From: an uncultured Eubacteriales bacterium
Lineage (GTDB): Bacteria > Bacillota > Clostridia > UMGS1883
DNA: 7,046 nt
Reading direction: 5' to 3'
Assembly (NCBI GenBank): GCA_905195005.1
Contig: CAJJUC010000124.1
Location: forward strand, 1 to 7,046
The notes below the pieces were generated by a model. That model was not told the DNA's origin. It did no database searches and saw only the letters and a program-made list of their open reading frames with translations. Shown here one piece after another: positions 1 to 6,657 of the stretch (position 1 is the stretch's first letter; each line of letters starts with the position of its first letter). The position numbers and the translations under genes are program-made.

Positions 1-9
1 TGTTTTCAA

Positions 10-1041
10 CTAATGCTTCTTCACGTTTCCGATGTCCGTGACAATTTCGTAGCCTGCGCTTTTAACGCGCCCCTCAAGGCAGCCGCGGCACTGCGCCGCT
101 TCCTCGCCGGTGCAGATTTTGTTTTCGTAGAGGGAATAAAGCTTTCGCACCTTCACGGGGGAAAGATTGGGCATAACAACGTTCGCGCCGGCGGCAAGCC
201 CCATTTCGCGCCCGTTTTTGTGAATTGTGCCGAGCGCCGTCGTGGACGGAATAAGCGCGTAAGGAAACATCAGCCGAAGCACCGATATAAGCCGCAGCGT
301 AAGCTCGAGCGAGCCGTTGGGGTTTCCGCAAAACGGCGTGTCCGCATGCGTGATATACGGCCCTATTCCGATCATGTCGGGCATAAGCTCATGCAGAAAC
401 ATTAAATCCTCAACAATGCAGTCAGGCGTCTGATAAGGACTGCCGACCATAAAGCCCGAACCGACCTGATAGCCGATCTCCTTTAAATTGAACAGGCAGC
501 GTTTCCTGTTTTCAAGACTCATTTCGGATGGATGCAGCTTTTTATAGTGCTCCGCGTCCGCCGTTTCATGGCGGAGAAGATAGCGGCTTGCGCCGGCGTT
601 AAAAAAAGCCCTGTAGCTTTCGCGGCTTCTTTCGCCGATTGACAGCGTGACGGCGCAGTCGGGAAATTCATTTTTTATTGACGAAACGATTCCGCAGATT
701 TCGGAATCGGAAAAATGCATGTCCTCGCCGCCCTGAAGCACAAAGGTTCTGAACCCGAGCGCATACCCCTCGCGGCAGCAGTCAAGAATTTCACCGCGCG
801 TGAGCCTGTAGCGGACGGCGTTTTTATTTCCGCGGCGGATTCCGCAGTAAAAGCAGTCGTTTTTGCAGTAATTCGTAAATTCGATAAGTCCGCGGATGTA
901 TACCTTATCGCCGTAATTTTCGCGCCGCACCTCATCGGCAATTTTGCGCAGCTCGGAATCGTACTTATCGGTTTCGATAAGCGCGCGGAGCTCGTCGGCG
1001 TCCAAAATGCGGTTTTCGCGCAGAAGCTGCAAGCTGTTCAC
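10..1041 (-). CDS. hydE: [FeFe]-hydrogenase maturation radical-SAM protein HydE
   Basis: HydE is a radical S-adenosylmethionine enzyme that works with HydF and HydG to build the diiron subcluster of the [FeFe]-hydrogenase H-cluster in the cytoplasm. The radical-SAM motif CKNDCFYCG is visible, with cluster cysteines C59, C63 and C66 (numbered from the GTG at 1041). It is followed by FVLQGGED and the HydE-like stretches SIGERS, YLLRHETAD and MVGSPYQT. Three further cysteines near the C terminus (C310, C318, C321) match the spacing of the auxiliary-cluster site seen in some HydE proteins. The 343-aa length fits the family. An in-frame ATG at 1134 lies upstream of a good promoter (1094-1122), so it cannot be the start from that promoter. 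GTG at 1041 is preferred, with GGTGAA and AAAGGA upstream; GTG 1053 and TTG 1032 remain possible. The stop is TAG at 10-12. Neighbouring hyd genes would lie outside the window. Family call is secure; BioB/PylB relatives are less likely given the motifs. Confidence 0.93.
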   Translation of the reverse strand: MNSLQLLRENRILDADELRALIETDKYDSELRKIADEVRRENYGDKVYIRGLIEFTNYCKNDCFYCGIRRGNKNAVRYRLTRGEILDCCREGYALGFRTFVLQGGEDMHFSDSEICGIVSSIKNEFPDCAVTLSIGERSRESYRAFFNAGASRYLLRHETADAEHYKKLHPSEMSLENRKRCLFNLKEIGYQVGSGFMVGSPYQTPDCIVEDLMFLHELMPDMIGIGPYITHADTPFCGNPNGSLELTLRLISVLRLMFPYALIPSTTALGTIHKNGREMGLAAGANVVMPNLSPVKVRKLYSLYENKICTGEEAAQCRGCLEGRVKSAGYEIVTDIGNVKKH

Positions 1042-1093
1042 AGCGCCGTTCACCGTCCTTTCAAAGCATATTGATTTTATCGGTTTTACTGAA

Positions 1094-1122
1094 ACTCTAT
1101 CACAAACGCGCCGCCGTGTCAA
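1094..1122 (-). promoter_or_regulatory. Sigma-A-type promoter for hydE
   Basis: On the minus strand a perfect -35 TTGACA (1122-1117) is followed after exactly 17 nt by TAGAGT (1099-1094), preceded by TGA as in extended -10 promoters. Transcription would start near 1087, giving a leader of about 46 nt before the GTG at 1041. This is a prediction from consensus only. Confidence 0.7.
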
Positions 1123-1150
1123 CAAAATCAGCAAATTATTGAAAAAAATA

Positions 1151-1179
1151 TTGACAAGCGCATTTTTTTGTGGTAGAAT
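1151..1179 (+). promoter_or_regulatory. Sigma-A-type promoter for infC-rpmI-rplT
   Basis: A perfect -35 TTGACA (1151-1156), a 17-nt spacer and TAGAAT (1174-1179, one mismatch to TATAAT) preceded by TGG, an extended -10. Transcription should start near 1186. The strength of the match suits a highly expressed ribosomal-protein operon. It points away from the hydE promoter; the two -35 boxes are 28 bp apart. Confidence 0.82.
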
Positions 1180-1185
1180 ACCCGA

Positions 1186-1314
1186 GTAATGAAGAAGAAG
1201 TTACCGCTTCTCACCGCACGGCGATTGAGCCTATCGGTTAATAATGCTTTTTGTCAGCAGTGTAAGCGGTGGTTTCTGTCATCGCTTATTTTTTATTTTT
1301 TGGAGGTGTTTTCC
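1186..1314 (+). ncRNA. L20-type leader RNA (transcription attenuator) of infC-rpmI-rplT
   Basis: This untranslated leader carries two mutually exclusive folds. In the antiterminator, UUACCGCUU (1201-1209) pairs with AAGCGGUGG (1264-1272), nine pairs including two G-U at the base. In the terminator, 1262-1273 pairs with 1278-1289 and is followed by a U-rich tract that ends just before the infC Shine-Dalgarno. The copy CACCGC (1212-1217) can also pair with 1266-1271. Smaller hairpins are possible at 1196-1211 and 1222-1236. In Bacillus subtilis, ribosomal protein L20 binding to such a leader promotes termination upstream of infC; the position and architecture here match that mechanism (Rfam family L20_leader). 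The start at 1186 is inferred from the promoter. The L20-binding site itself is not assigned. Confidence 0.8.
1262..1301 (+). terminator. Attenuator terminator in the infC leader
   Basis: Hairpin of about 12 pairs (1262-1273 with 1278-1289, core UAAGCG/CGCUUA, several G-U pairs in the upper stem) with loop UUCU, followed by two runs of six T separated by one A (1289-1301). The T tract abuts the infC Shine-Dalgarno, so termination here would silence the whole operon. The 5' arm is shared with the antiterminator. Confidence 0.75.
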
Positions 1315-1317
1315 ATT
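1302..1317 (+). promoter_or_regulatory. Shine-Dalgarno and ATT start codon of infC
   Basis: GGAGGTG (1302-1308) is nearly a full anti-Shine-Dalgarno match and lies six bases before ATT (1315-1317), which begins Ile/Met-Ser-Lys-Glu-Leu. No ATG, GTG or TTG lies at a workable distance, so this site decides the start. It begins at the last T of the attenuator tract. Confidence 0.88.
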
Positions 1318-1824
1318 AGCAAGGAATTGATGATTAACGAGGAAATAAGGGACGGCGAGGTTAGAGTGATAGACAGCGACGGAAGCCAGCTCGGCATTAT
1401 GTCCGGTGCGGACGCGCTCGACAAGGCTGCGGCAAAAAATCTTGATCTTGTAAAAATATCCCCGCAGGCAAACCCGCCCGTATGCAAAATAATGGATTAC
1501 GGAAAGTATCGTTTTGAGCTTGCTAAAAGAGAAAAGGAAAACCGCAAGAATCAAAAAATCGTAAGCCTTAAGGAAGTCAGGCTTTCACCGTCGATTGACG
1601 ATCATGATTTCGAAACAAAGCTGAAAAATGCTTGCAAGTTCTTAAAAAGCGGCGACAAGGTGAAGGTTTCCGTCCGTTTCAGAGGGCGTGAGATTCATCA
1701 TGCGCGCTTGGGTGAAGAATTGCTTGCGCGTTTTGTCGAGGGCGTCGGCGAGCTTGGCTCGGTTGACAAAAAGGCGAAGCTTGAGGGAAAAAACATGGCG
1801 ATGATTATTACGCCGAAAAACTGA
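1315..1824 (+). CDS. infC: Translation initiation factor IF-3 (ATT start)
   Basis: IF-3 binds the 30S subunit, prevents premature 50S joining and checks start-codon and initiator-tRNA pairing. The N-terminal domain opens with INEEIR..EVRVID and contains the family signature PPVCKIMDYGK at residues 54-64. A lysine-rich linker (KREKENRKNQK) leads into the C-terminal domain beginning KEVRLSP. At 169 aa it has the usual size. The start is set by GGAGGTG at 1302-1308, six bases before ATT at 1315. ATG 1330 is 21 bases from that site, and the in-frame ATG 1189 sits at the predicted transcription start with no ribosome-binding site. ATT starts are a known feature of infC in several bacteria and allow IF-3 to repress its own translation. 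First gene of the operon with rpmI and rplT; also under the leader attenuator. Confidence 0.95.
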   Translation: MSKELMINEEIRDGEVRVIDSDGSQLGIMSGADALDKAAAKNLDLVKISPQANPPVCKIMDYGKYRFELAKREKENRKNQKIVSLKEVRLSPSIDDHDFETKLKNACKFLKSGDKVKVSVRFRGREIHHARLGEELLARFVEGVGELGSVDKKAKLEGKNMAMIITPKN

Positions 1825-1880
1825 TTATCCAAACTGCCAAAGGTATGTTTTGAGATATACACATTGAGAGGAGAGATATT

Positions 1881-2078
1881 ATGCCTAAAATAAAGACTCA
1901 CAGAGCCGCTGCAAAGCGTTTCAGTCTTACAAAATCGGGTAAGGTTAAAAGGTCGAAAGCATTCAGAAGTCATATCCTGACAAAGAAGGATACAAAGAGA
2001 AAAAGAAGACTCAGAAAAGGCGGATTCGCAGATCAGTCGAATGCTAAAGTAATCAAGAAGCTTATACCTTATAAATAA
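1881..2078 (+). CDS. rpmI: 50S ribosomal protein L35
   Basis: L35 is a small basic protein of the large ribosomal subunit. The 65-aa product starts PKIKTHRAAAKRF, the typical L35 N terminus, and carries the basic SHIL.KK..KRKRRLRK segment in the middle. Length is normal. The start ATG is preceded by AGGAG (1869-1873) at seven bases. It lies 56 nt after infC with no terminator or clear promoter between, and 19 nt before rplT, so it belongs to the infC operon and falls under its leader control. The sequence is AT-richer and uses AGA for many arginines, unlike the flanking genes, which fits highly expressed ribosomal-protein codon use and need not mean transfer. Confidence 0.97.
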   Translation: MPKIKTHRAAAKRFSLTKSGKVKRSKAFRSHILTKKDTKRKRRLRKGGFADQSNAKVIKKLIPYK

Positions 2079-2097
2079 GAATTAGGAGGACTTTAAA

Positions 2098-2451
2098 ATG
2101 GCTCGTGTTAAGGGTGCGCTCAGCACCAGAAAAAGACATAAAAAAATATTAAAGCTTGCAAAAGGCTACAGAGGAGCTAAATCCAAGCTTTACAGAATTG
2201 CCAACCAGGCAGTTATGAAATCACTTACGTATTCCTATACGGGAAGAAAGCTCAAGAAAAGAGATTTCCGTTCTCTGTGGATTACAAGAATCAGCGCCGC
2301 ATGCAAAATGAACGGAATTAACTATTCGCGTTTCATGAACGGACTTAAAAAGGCGAACATAGAAATCAACAGAAAGATGCTCTCCGAAATCGCAATCAAT
2401 GATCCGGCAGCATTCACACAGCTTGTTGAAACTGCAAAAAGCAATCTTTAG
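2098..2451 (+). CDS. rplT: 50S ribosomal protein L20
   Basis: L20 binds 23S rRNA early in 50S assembly and, in Firmicutes, represses its own operon by binding the infC leader. The 117-aa product has the basic, extended N terminus (MARVKGALSTRKRHKKILKLAKGY cut across residues 1-24) that threads into rRNA, followed by the globular domain with SLWITRI and INRKMLSEIA. Length is standard. AGGAGGA (2084-2090) lies seven bases before the ATG. It is the last gene of infC-rpmI-rplT, with a hairpin terminator directly after. Its presence supports reading the 1186-1314 leader as an L20-sensing element. Arginine is mostly AGA, as in rpmI. Confidence 0.97.
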   Translation: MARVKGALSTRKRHKKILKLAKGYRGAKSKLYRIANQAVMKSLTYSYTGRKLKKRDFRSLWITRISAACKMNGINYSRFMNGLKKANIEINRKMLSEIAINDPAAFTQLVETAKSNL

Positions 2452-2461
2452 GCAGATGATA

Positions 2462-2497
2462 AAAACCGTTTCCGCTTCACGCGGGGGCGGTTTTCTC
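2462..2497 (+). terminator. Rho-independent terminator after rplT
   Basis: AAAACCG (2462-2468) pairs with CGGTTTT (2488-2494), continued by three T-G pairs and CCGC/GCGG (2472-2475 with 2481-2484), loop TTCAC. The T tail is short (TTTTCTC), so some readthrough into the methyltransferase gene 20 nt downstream is likely; no separate promoter for that gene is evident. Confidence 0.72.
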
Positions 2498-2517
2498 ACA
2501 GAAAGGAAAAACTTCCG

Positions 2518-3291
2518 ATGGTTATTACAAGCCGTGAAAACAAAATATACAAGCTTGCGGTGAAGCTTGCTTCCCGAAGCGGCCGCGAGCGGTTCGGATT
2601 ATTTGCGGTTGAGGGCGTGCGCAGCGTTGCGGACGCGGTGAAAAAAGGCGCCGACATTGAGCACCTTATTATATGCGATGGTTTTTCGTGCGAGCGGATT
2701 CCGTGCCGGAACGCATATGTTTTCGCCAAAAAGCTGTTTTGCGAGCTTTCGGGAACGGTTGCGCCGCAGGGAGTTATCGCACTTTGCCGCATTCCCGCAA
2801 CCAAGCTTGAGGATATTTCCGATGAGGGCGGCTGCGTTGTCCTTTGCGAGGGCGTGCAGGACCCCGGCAATATCGGCACGGTTATCCGCACTGCACATGC
2901 GGCATTCTGCGGCGGTGTGGTGCTCAGCTCCGGCTGCTGCGATTTGTATAATCCGAAAACAGTTCGCGCAACAATGTCGTCAATATTTTCCGTGCCGGCG
3001 GTATGCAGGGTGACGGCTGCGGAAGCGATTGAGCATTTCCGCAGCCGCGGCTACAGAATAATCTGCGGCGCGCTTTCGCCGCGTGCGAAAAGCCTTTATG
3101 AAACCGATATTTCGGGAAAAACACTTATAATTGTCGGGAACGAGGGCAGCGGTGTTACGGAGGAAACAGCGGCGCTTTGCGATGATATTGTTAAAATTCC
3201 GATGCGTCAGGACGCGGAAAGTCTGAACGTTTCAGCTGCGGCATCGGTGCTTATCTATGAGCACTACCGCCAAAAAAATTACGGGATATAA
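2518..3291 (+). CDS. TrmH/SpoU-family RNA 2'-O-ribose methyltransferase
   Basis: SPOUT-fold methyltransferases of this family transfer a methyl group from S-adenosylmethionine to a ribose 2'-hydroxyl of rRNA or tRNA. Residues 1 to about 95 form the SpoU substrate-binding domain (FAVEGVRSVADAV). The catalytic domain shows the three family motifs: motif 1 DPGNIGTVIRTA with N118 and R124; motif 2 IIVGNEGSG around residues 204-212; and motif 3 IPMRQDAESLNVSAAAS at 227-243. The last two build the trefoil-knot cofactor site. Length (257 aa) is usual for the YsgA/RlmB-like group. The ATG has AAAGGA ten bases upstream. Linkage to rplT is common in Clostridia. The RNA target cannot be read from the sequence; 23S rRNA is a guess, so no symbol is given. 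Confidence 0.92.
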   Translation: MVITSRENKIYKLAVKLASRSGRERFGLFAVEGVRSVADAVKKGADIEHLIICDGFSCERIPCRNAYVFAKKLFCELSGTVAPQGVIALCRIPATKLEDISDEGGCVVLCEGVQDPGNIGTVIRTAHAAFCGGVVLSSGCCDLYNPKTVRATMSSIFSVPAVCRVTAAEAIEHFRSRGYRIICGALSPRAKSLYETDISGKTLIIVGNEGSGVTEETAALCDDIVKIPMRQDAESLNVSAAASVLIYEHYRQKNYGI

Positions 3292-3395
3292 AATATTTTT
3301 CTTTACAAATCATAAAATATGGTGTAAGTTATTAACGGACTGCAATGACAAATGACAAAGTATCTGCGTTTGATGCGGAAAGGAAGGATCGCCGC

Positions 3396-4523
3396 ATGGC
3401 ATCGGATATTAATGAAAGAAAACTGGCATGGGCGCTGAAAGCGTTTGAAAGCACTCCCACGCGAAAGCGGCTGAATGAGCTCGCGGAAAGGATTGCTTCG
3501 GGTGAGGAAATCCGTGCTTCCGTCAAGGATGATTTCGGCGCTTCGGTTGCAAAAAGCTTTGAACGCGCCGGGAAAACGGGCTGTTTTGTGGTCACCTTTG
3601 CGGATAAGGAATACCCCGACTGCTTTCGGAAAATTGCACTTCCGCCGCCCGTGCTTTATGTGCGCGGAAACGTCGGTGCGCTTTCGCATGAGGTGTATGT
3701 CGGAATGGTCGGCTGCAGAAAAAGCGACGATTACGGGATAAGAACCGCGGCAAATATTGCGGCGGAGCTTGCGCAGCTCGGTATCGGAATTGTTTCGGGC
3801 GGAGCAGTCGGGATTGACGCAGCGTCACACAGCGGAGCAATCCGCGGCGGCGCGCCGACGGTTGCATTCCTCGGCTGCGGACTCGATGTTGCGTATCCGC
3901 ACGAAAATATTCCGCTGTTTAAGAAAATTGTTGACTCGGGCGGCGCGGTTGTGAGCGAATTTCCTTTCGGAGAGCCGCCGGAGAGGCGGAATTTTCCGCA
4001 CAGAAACAGACTGATTGCAGCGCTTTCCAAAACCGTTGCCGTTATTCGCGCAGGCAATCGCAGCGGTGCGCTTATCACGGCGAACTATGCGGAAAAGATG
4101 GGTAAAACGATTTTCGCCGTTCCGGGAAATATCGATAATTACTTAAGCGCAGGAACGAACGCGCTTATCCGTGACGGAGTGCTTCCGCTCCTGTCATCGA
4201 TGGACATTGTGGATGAGCTTATGCTCAAATGCCCCGACTTCTTCGCAAAGGAACGCGGCGGCATACAGGCGGAGGATAATATCCCCGGCGAAAAAATAAA
4301 ACCGATGAAAAAGAAAAAGGCAGCGGTTTCGGGTCTTTCCGAAGCCGAAAGCGAAATCGTGCAGCTTGTCGAAAGCGGCATATGCACGGATTCGGAGCTT
4401 GCCGAAAAAATCTCGTTCGACCCTGCGCGCCTTACGGCGCTGCTCGGAATACTGGAGCTTAAGGGCGTTTTAACGAGAGGCTTTAACAAAAAATACAGCG
4501 TTACACCGGGAGGGAACGATTGA
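3396..4523 (+). CDS. dprA: DNA-processing protein DprA (Smf)
   Basis: DprA binds incoming single-stranded DNA during natural transformation and loads RecA; it is also widespread in bacteria not known to be competent. A short N-terminal helical region is followed by the Rossmann-like domain: VGMVGCRKSDDYG, SGGAVGIDAASH (about 134-145), FLGCGLDVAYP, the FPHRNRLIAALS motif (about 200-210), RSGALITA and FAVPGN. The C-terminal segment (about 310-375) looks like the DprA winged-helix domain. Length is 375 aa. An in-frame ATG at 3345 would add 17 residues but has no ribosome-binding site, whereas AGGAAGGA (3381-3388) lies seven bases before ATG 3396. The last base of its TGA stop is the first base of the topA ATG, suggesting translational coupling. 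The dprA-topA-trmFO order is conserved in Firmicutes. Whether this host is transformable cannot be told here. Confidence 0.94.
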   Translation: MASDINERKLAWALKAFESTPTRKRLNELAERIASGEEIRASVKDDFGASVAKSFERAGKTGCFVVTFADKEYPDCFRKIALPPPVLYVRGNVGALSHEVYVGMVGCRKSDDYGIRTAANIAAELAQLGIGIVSGGAVGIDAASHSGAIRGGAPTVAFLGCGLDVAYPHENIPLFKKIVDSGGAVVSEFPFGEPPERRNFPHRNRLIAALSKTVAVIRAGNRSGALITANYAEKMGKTIFAVPGNIDNYLSAGTNALIRDGVLPLLSSMDIVDELMLKCPDFFAKERGGIQAEDNIPGEKIKPMKKKKAAVSGLSEAESEIVQLVESGICTDSELAEKISFDPARLTALLGILELKGVLTRGFNKKYSVTPGGND

Positions 4524-6634
4524 TGGCAAACTATCTTGTTATCGTTGAGTCACCTGCAAAGGCAAAAACAATTAACAAGTATCTTGGAAAAAATTATACC
4601 GTTATTGCTTCGATGGGGCATTTGCGCGATCTTCCGAAAAGCAGTTTGGGTATTGACACGGAGCATAATTATGAGCCGAAATATATAACAATCCGCGGCA
4701 AGGGCGAGCTTTTGGCAAAGCTCAAAAAGGCGGCAAAAGCGGCGGACAAGGTTTTTCTCGCAACCGACCCGGACCGCGAGGGGGAAGCAATCAGCTGGCA
4801 TCTTGCGGAAATTCTGGGAGTTGACAAAAACAAAAAATGCCGCATAACCTTTAACGAGGTAACAAAGGGAGCGGTAACGGCGTCGCTGAAAAATCCGCGC
4901 CCGATTGACATAAAGCTTGTGGACGCGCAGCAGGCGCGCCGTGTGCTTGACAGAATAGTGGGCTATAAGATAAGTCCGCTGCTCTGGAAAAAGGTGCGCA
5001 AGGGTCTCAGCGCCGGAAGAGTGCAGTCGGTTGCAACGCGCCTTGTTGTTGACCGCGAGCGCGAAATTGAAGCGTTTGAACCCAAGGAATACTGGACAAT
5101 TAACGCGGTTTTGGCAGACGCAAAGGGCAAAAAGGTTATTGAAGCGCGTTACTACGGAATCGGCGGCAAGAAAAAGGAGCTCACAAGCTTTGACGAAGCC
5201 GACGCAGTTAAGAAAAAAGCGGAGGGCGCGGAGTTTAATGTGACCTCGGCTGTGTACGGCGAAAAGCAAAAACACCCCTCGCCGCCGTTTACGACAAGCA
5301 CACTCCAGCAGGAGGCAAGCCGCAAGCTCGGCTTCACGGCGAGAAGAACAATGGCGGCGGCGCAGATTCTTTACGAGGGCGTTGCGGTTCCCGGAAGAGG
5401 AACGCTCGGTCTTATCACGTATATGAGAACGGATTCACTGCGCATCACGCCCGAAGCAATCGACGCGGCGCGCGGAATCATCGGCGCAAGGTTCGGCGCC
5501 GAATATCTTCCGCAGAAAGCGCGCGTTTATAAGACGGGAAAAAGCGCTCAGGACGCGCACGAAGCAATCCGTCCGACAATGGCTGATATTTTCCCCGAGA
5601 TGATAAAGGGGAGCGTTCCTGCCGACCAGTACAAGCTTTATAAGCTGATTTGGGAGAGATTTATTGCAAGCCAGATGGCAAGCGCGGTGTATAAAACACT
5701 CAGTGCGGAAATGGACGCAAACGGCGTAACCTTCCGCGCAAGCGGAAGCTCGGTAAGCTTTCCGGGCTACAGAGCCGTTTATATCGACGGAACGGACGCG
5801 GAGGAAAAGAAGGATGTGCGCAGACTTGCTGCAATCGAAAAGGGAATGAGCTTCAAAGCATCCGAAATTCTTGACGAGCAGCATTTTACCGAGCCGCCGG
5901 CAAGATATACCGAGGCATCGCTCATTAAAACCATGGAGGAGAACGGAATCGGCAGACCCAGCACATACGCTCCGACAATCAGCACGATTCTCGGCCGCGA
6001 TTATGTGCAGCGCGAGAAGCGGATGCTTAAGCCGACTGAGCTCGGAAATATTGTCACGGATATAATGAGCGAGAATTTCAGCGATATTGTAAACGTTGAG
6101 TTTACAGCCGATATGGAGCAGCAGCTCGATAATATTGAAGCGGGCACGGAGAGCTGGGTGTCCGTTGTGGACGCTTTCTATAAACCGTTTGAAAAAACGC
6201 TTGAAAAGGCGGAGCAGTCAATTGAAAAGGTTGAAATCAAGGACGAGGAAAGCGATGAAATCTGCGAAAAATGCGGAAGAAGAATGGTTATCAAGCTCGG
6301 AAAGTACGGGAAATTCCTTGCATGCCCGGGCTTTCCGGAATGCCGCAACGCTAAGCCGATATTAAAGGATACGGGCGTTAAGTGCCCGAAATGCGGCGGC
6401 AGAATCGTTGAAAGAAAAAGTCAGCGCGGAAAGAAATACTATTCCTGTGAAAATGCGCCGAAGTGTGATTTTGTACTTTGGGACGAACCGCTGCAAACGC
6501 CGTGCCCGAAATGCGGCGGCATTATGACGCGGAAATATCTTAAAAAAGGCAGCCTGACGGTTTGCACGAACAGCGGGTGCGAAAGCAACAAGGCACGTGA
6601 AAAAAAGACTGAAAAGCAAAAGGAAGAAAAATAA
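4523..6634 (+). CDS. topA: DNA topoisomerase I (type IA)
   Basis: This enzyme relaxes negative supercoils by nicking one strand, forming a 5'-phosphotyrosine link and passing the other strand. The TOPRIM domain is complete: catalytic E9 in VIVESPAKAK and D82, D84, E86 in ATDPDREGE bind magnesium. The active-site tyrosine is Y300 in GLITYMRTDS. SAGRVQSVATR and QDAHEAIRPT are further family motifs. Three C-terminal four-cysteine zinc ribbons follow: C581/584/601/607, C621/624/642/648 and C661/664/681/686. At 703 aa it is full length. The start is ATG 4523 with GGGAGGG (4508-4514) eight bases upstream; a TTG at 4520 would add one residue and is poorer. It overlaps dprA by one base (TGATG), and trmFO follows 23 nt later, so it sits in the middle of a conserved operon. 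Confidence 0.97.
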   Translation: MANYLVIVESPAKAKTINKYLGKNYTVIASMGHLRDLPKSSLGIDTEHNYEPKYITIRGKGELLAKLKKAAKAADKVFLATDPDREGEAISWHLAEILGVDKNKKCRITFNEVTKGAVTASLKNPRPIDIKLVDAQQARRVLDRIVGYKISPLLWKKVRKGLSAGRVQSVATRLVVDREREIEAFEPKEYWTINAVLADAKGKKVIEARYYGIGGKKKELTSFDEADAVKKKAEGAEFNVTSAVYGEKQKHPSPPFTTSTLQQEASRKLGFTARRTMAAAQILYEGVAVPGRGTLGLITYMRTDSLRITPEAIDAARGIIGARFGAEYLPQKARVYKTGKSAQDAHEAIRPTMADIFPEMIKGSVPADQYKLYKLIWERFIASQMASAVYKTLSAEMDANGVTFRASGSSVSFPGYRAVYIDGTDAEEKKDVRRLAAIEKGMSFKASEILDEQHFTEPPARYTEASLIKTMEENGIGRPSTYAPTISTILGRDYVQREKRMLKPTELGNIVTDIMSENFSDIVNVEFTADMEQQLDNIEAGTESWVSVVDAFYKPFEKTLEKAEQSIEKVEIKDEESDEICEKCGRRMVIKLGKYGKFLACPGFPECRNAKPILKDTGVKCPKCGGRIVERKSQRGKKYYSCENAPKCDFVLWDEPLQTPCPKCGGIMTRKYLKKGSLTVCTNSGCESNKAREKKTEKQKEEK

Positions 6635-6657
6635 CTGCGGCAGCGGAGGTTTAGCTT

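Noticed and set aside
1042..1134. Longer hydE starting at ATG 1134
   Set aside because: The hydE promoter lies inside this stretch, and the extra 31 residues do not resemble HydE N termini.
1189..1314. N-terminal extension of infC from ATG 1189, or a leader peptide there
   Set aside because: The ATG is about three bases from the predicted transcription start and has no ribosome-binding site. The stretch folds as the attenuator, and its translation does not resemble IF-3.
1881..2451. Possible foreign origin of rpmI-rplT from AT-rich, AGA-rich codons
   Set aside because: This is the usual codon preference of highly expressed ribosomal-protein genes, and the operon is in its normal setting.
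3302..3330. Promoter for dprA (TTTACA, 17 nt, TAAGTT)
   Set aside because: The -35 is good but the -10 matches only three of six bases, so it is too weak to claim.
3345..3395. Longer dprA starting at ATG 3345
   Set aside because: No Shine-Dalgarno precedes it, while ATG 3396 has a strong one at good spacing.
4550..5275. 241-codon open frame on the minus strand inside topA
   Set aside because: Antisense shadow of a gene with unmistakable TopA motifs. Its translation shows no recognisable domain.
5435..5884. 149-codon open frame on the minus strand inside topA
   Set aside because: Shadow of the topA coding frame, with no independent ribosome-binding site or promoter noted.
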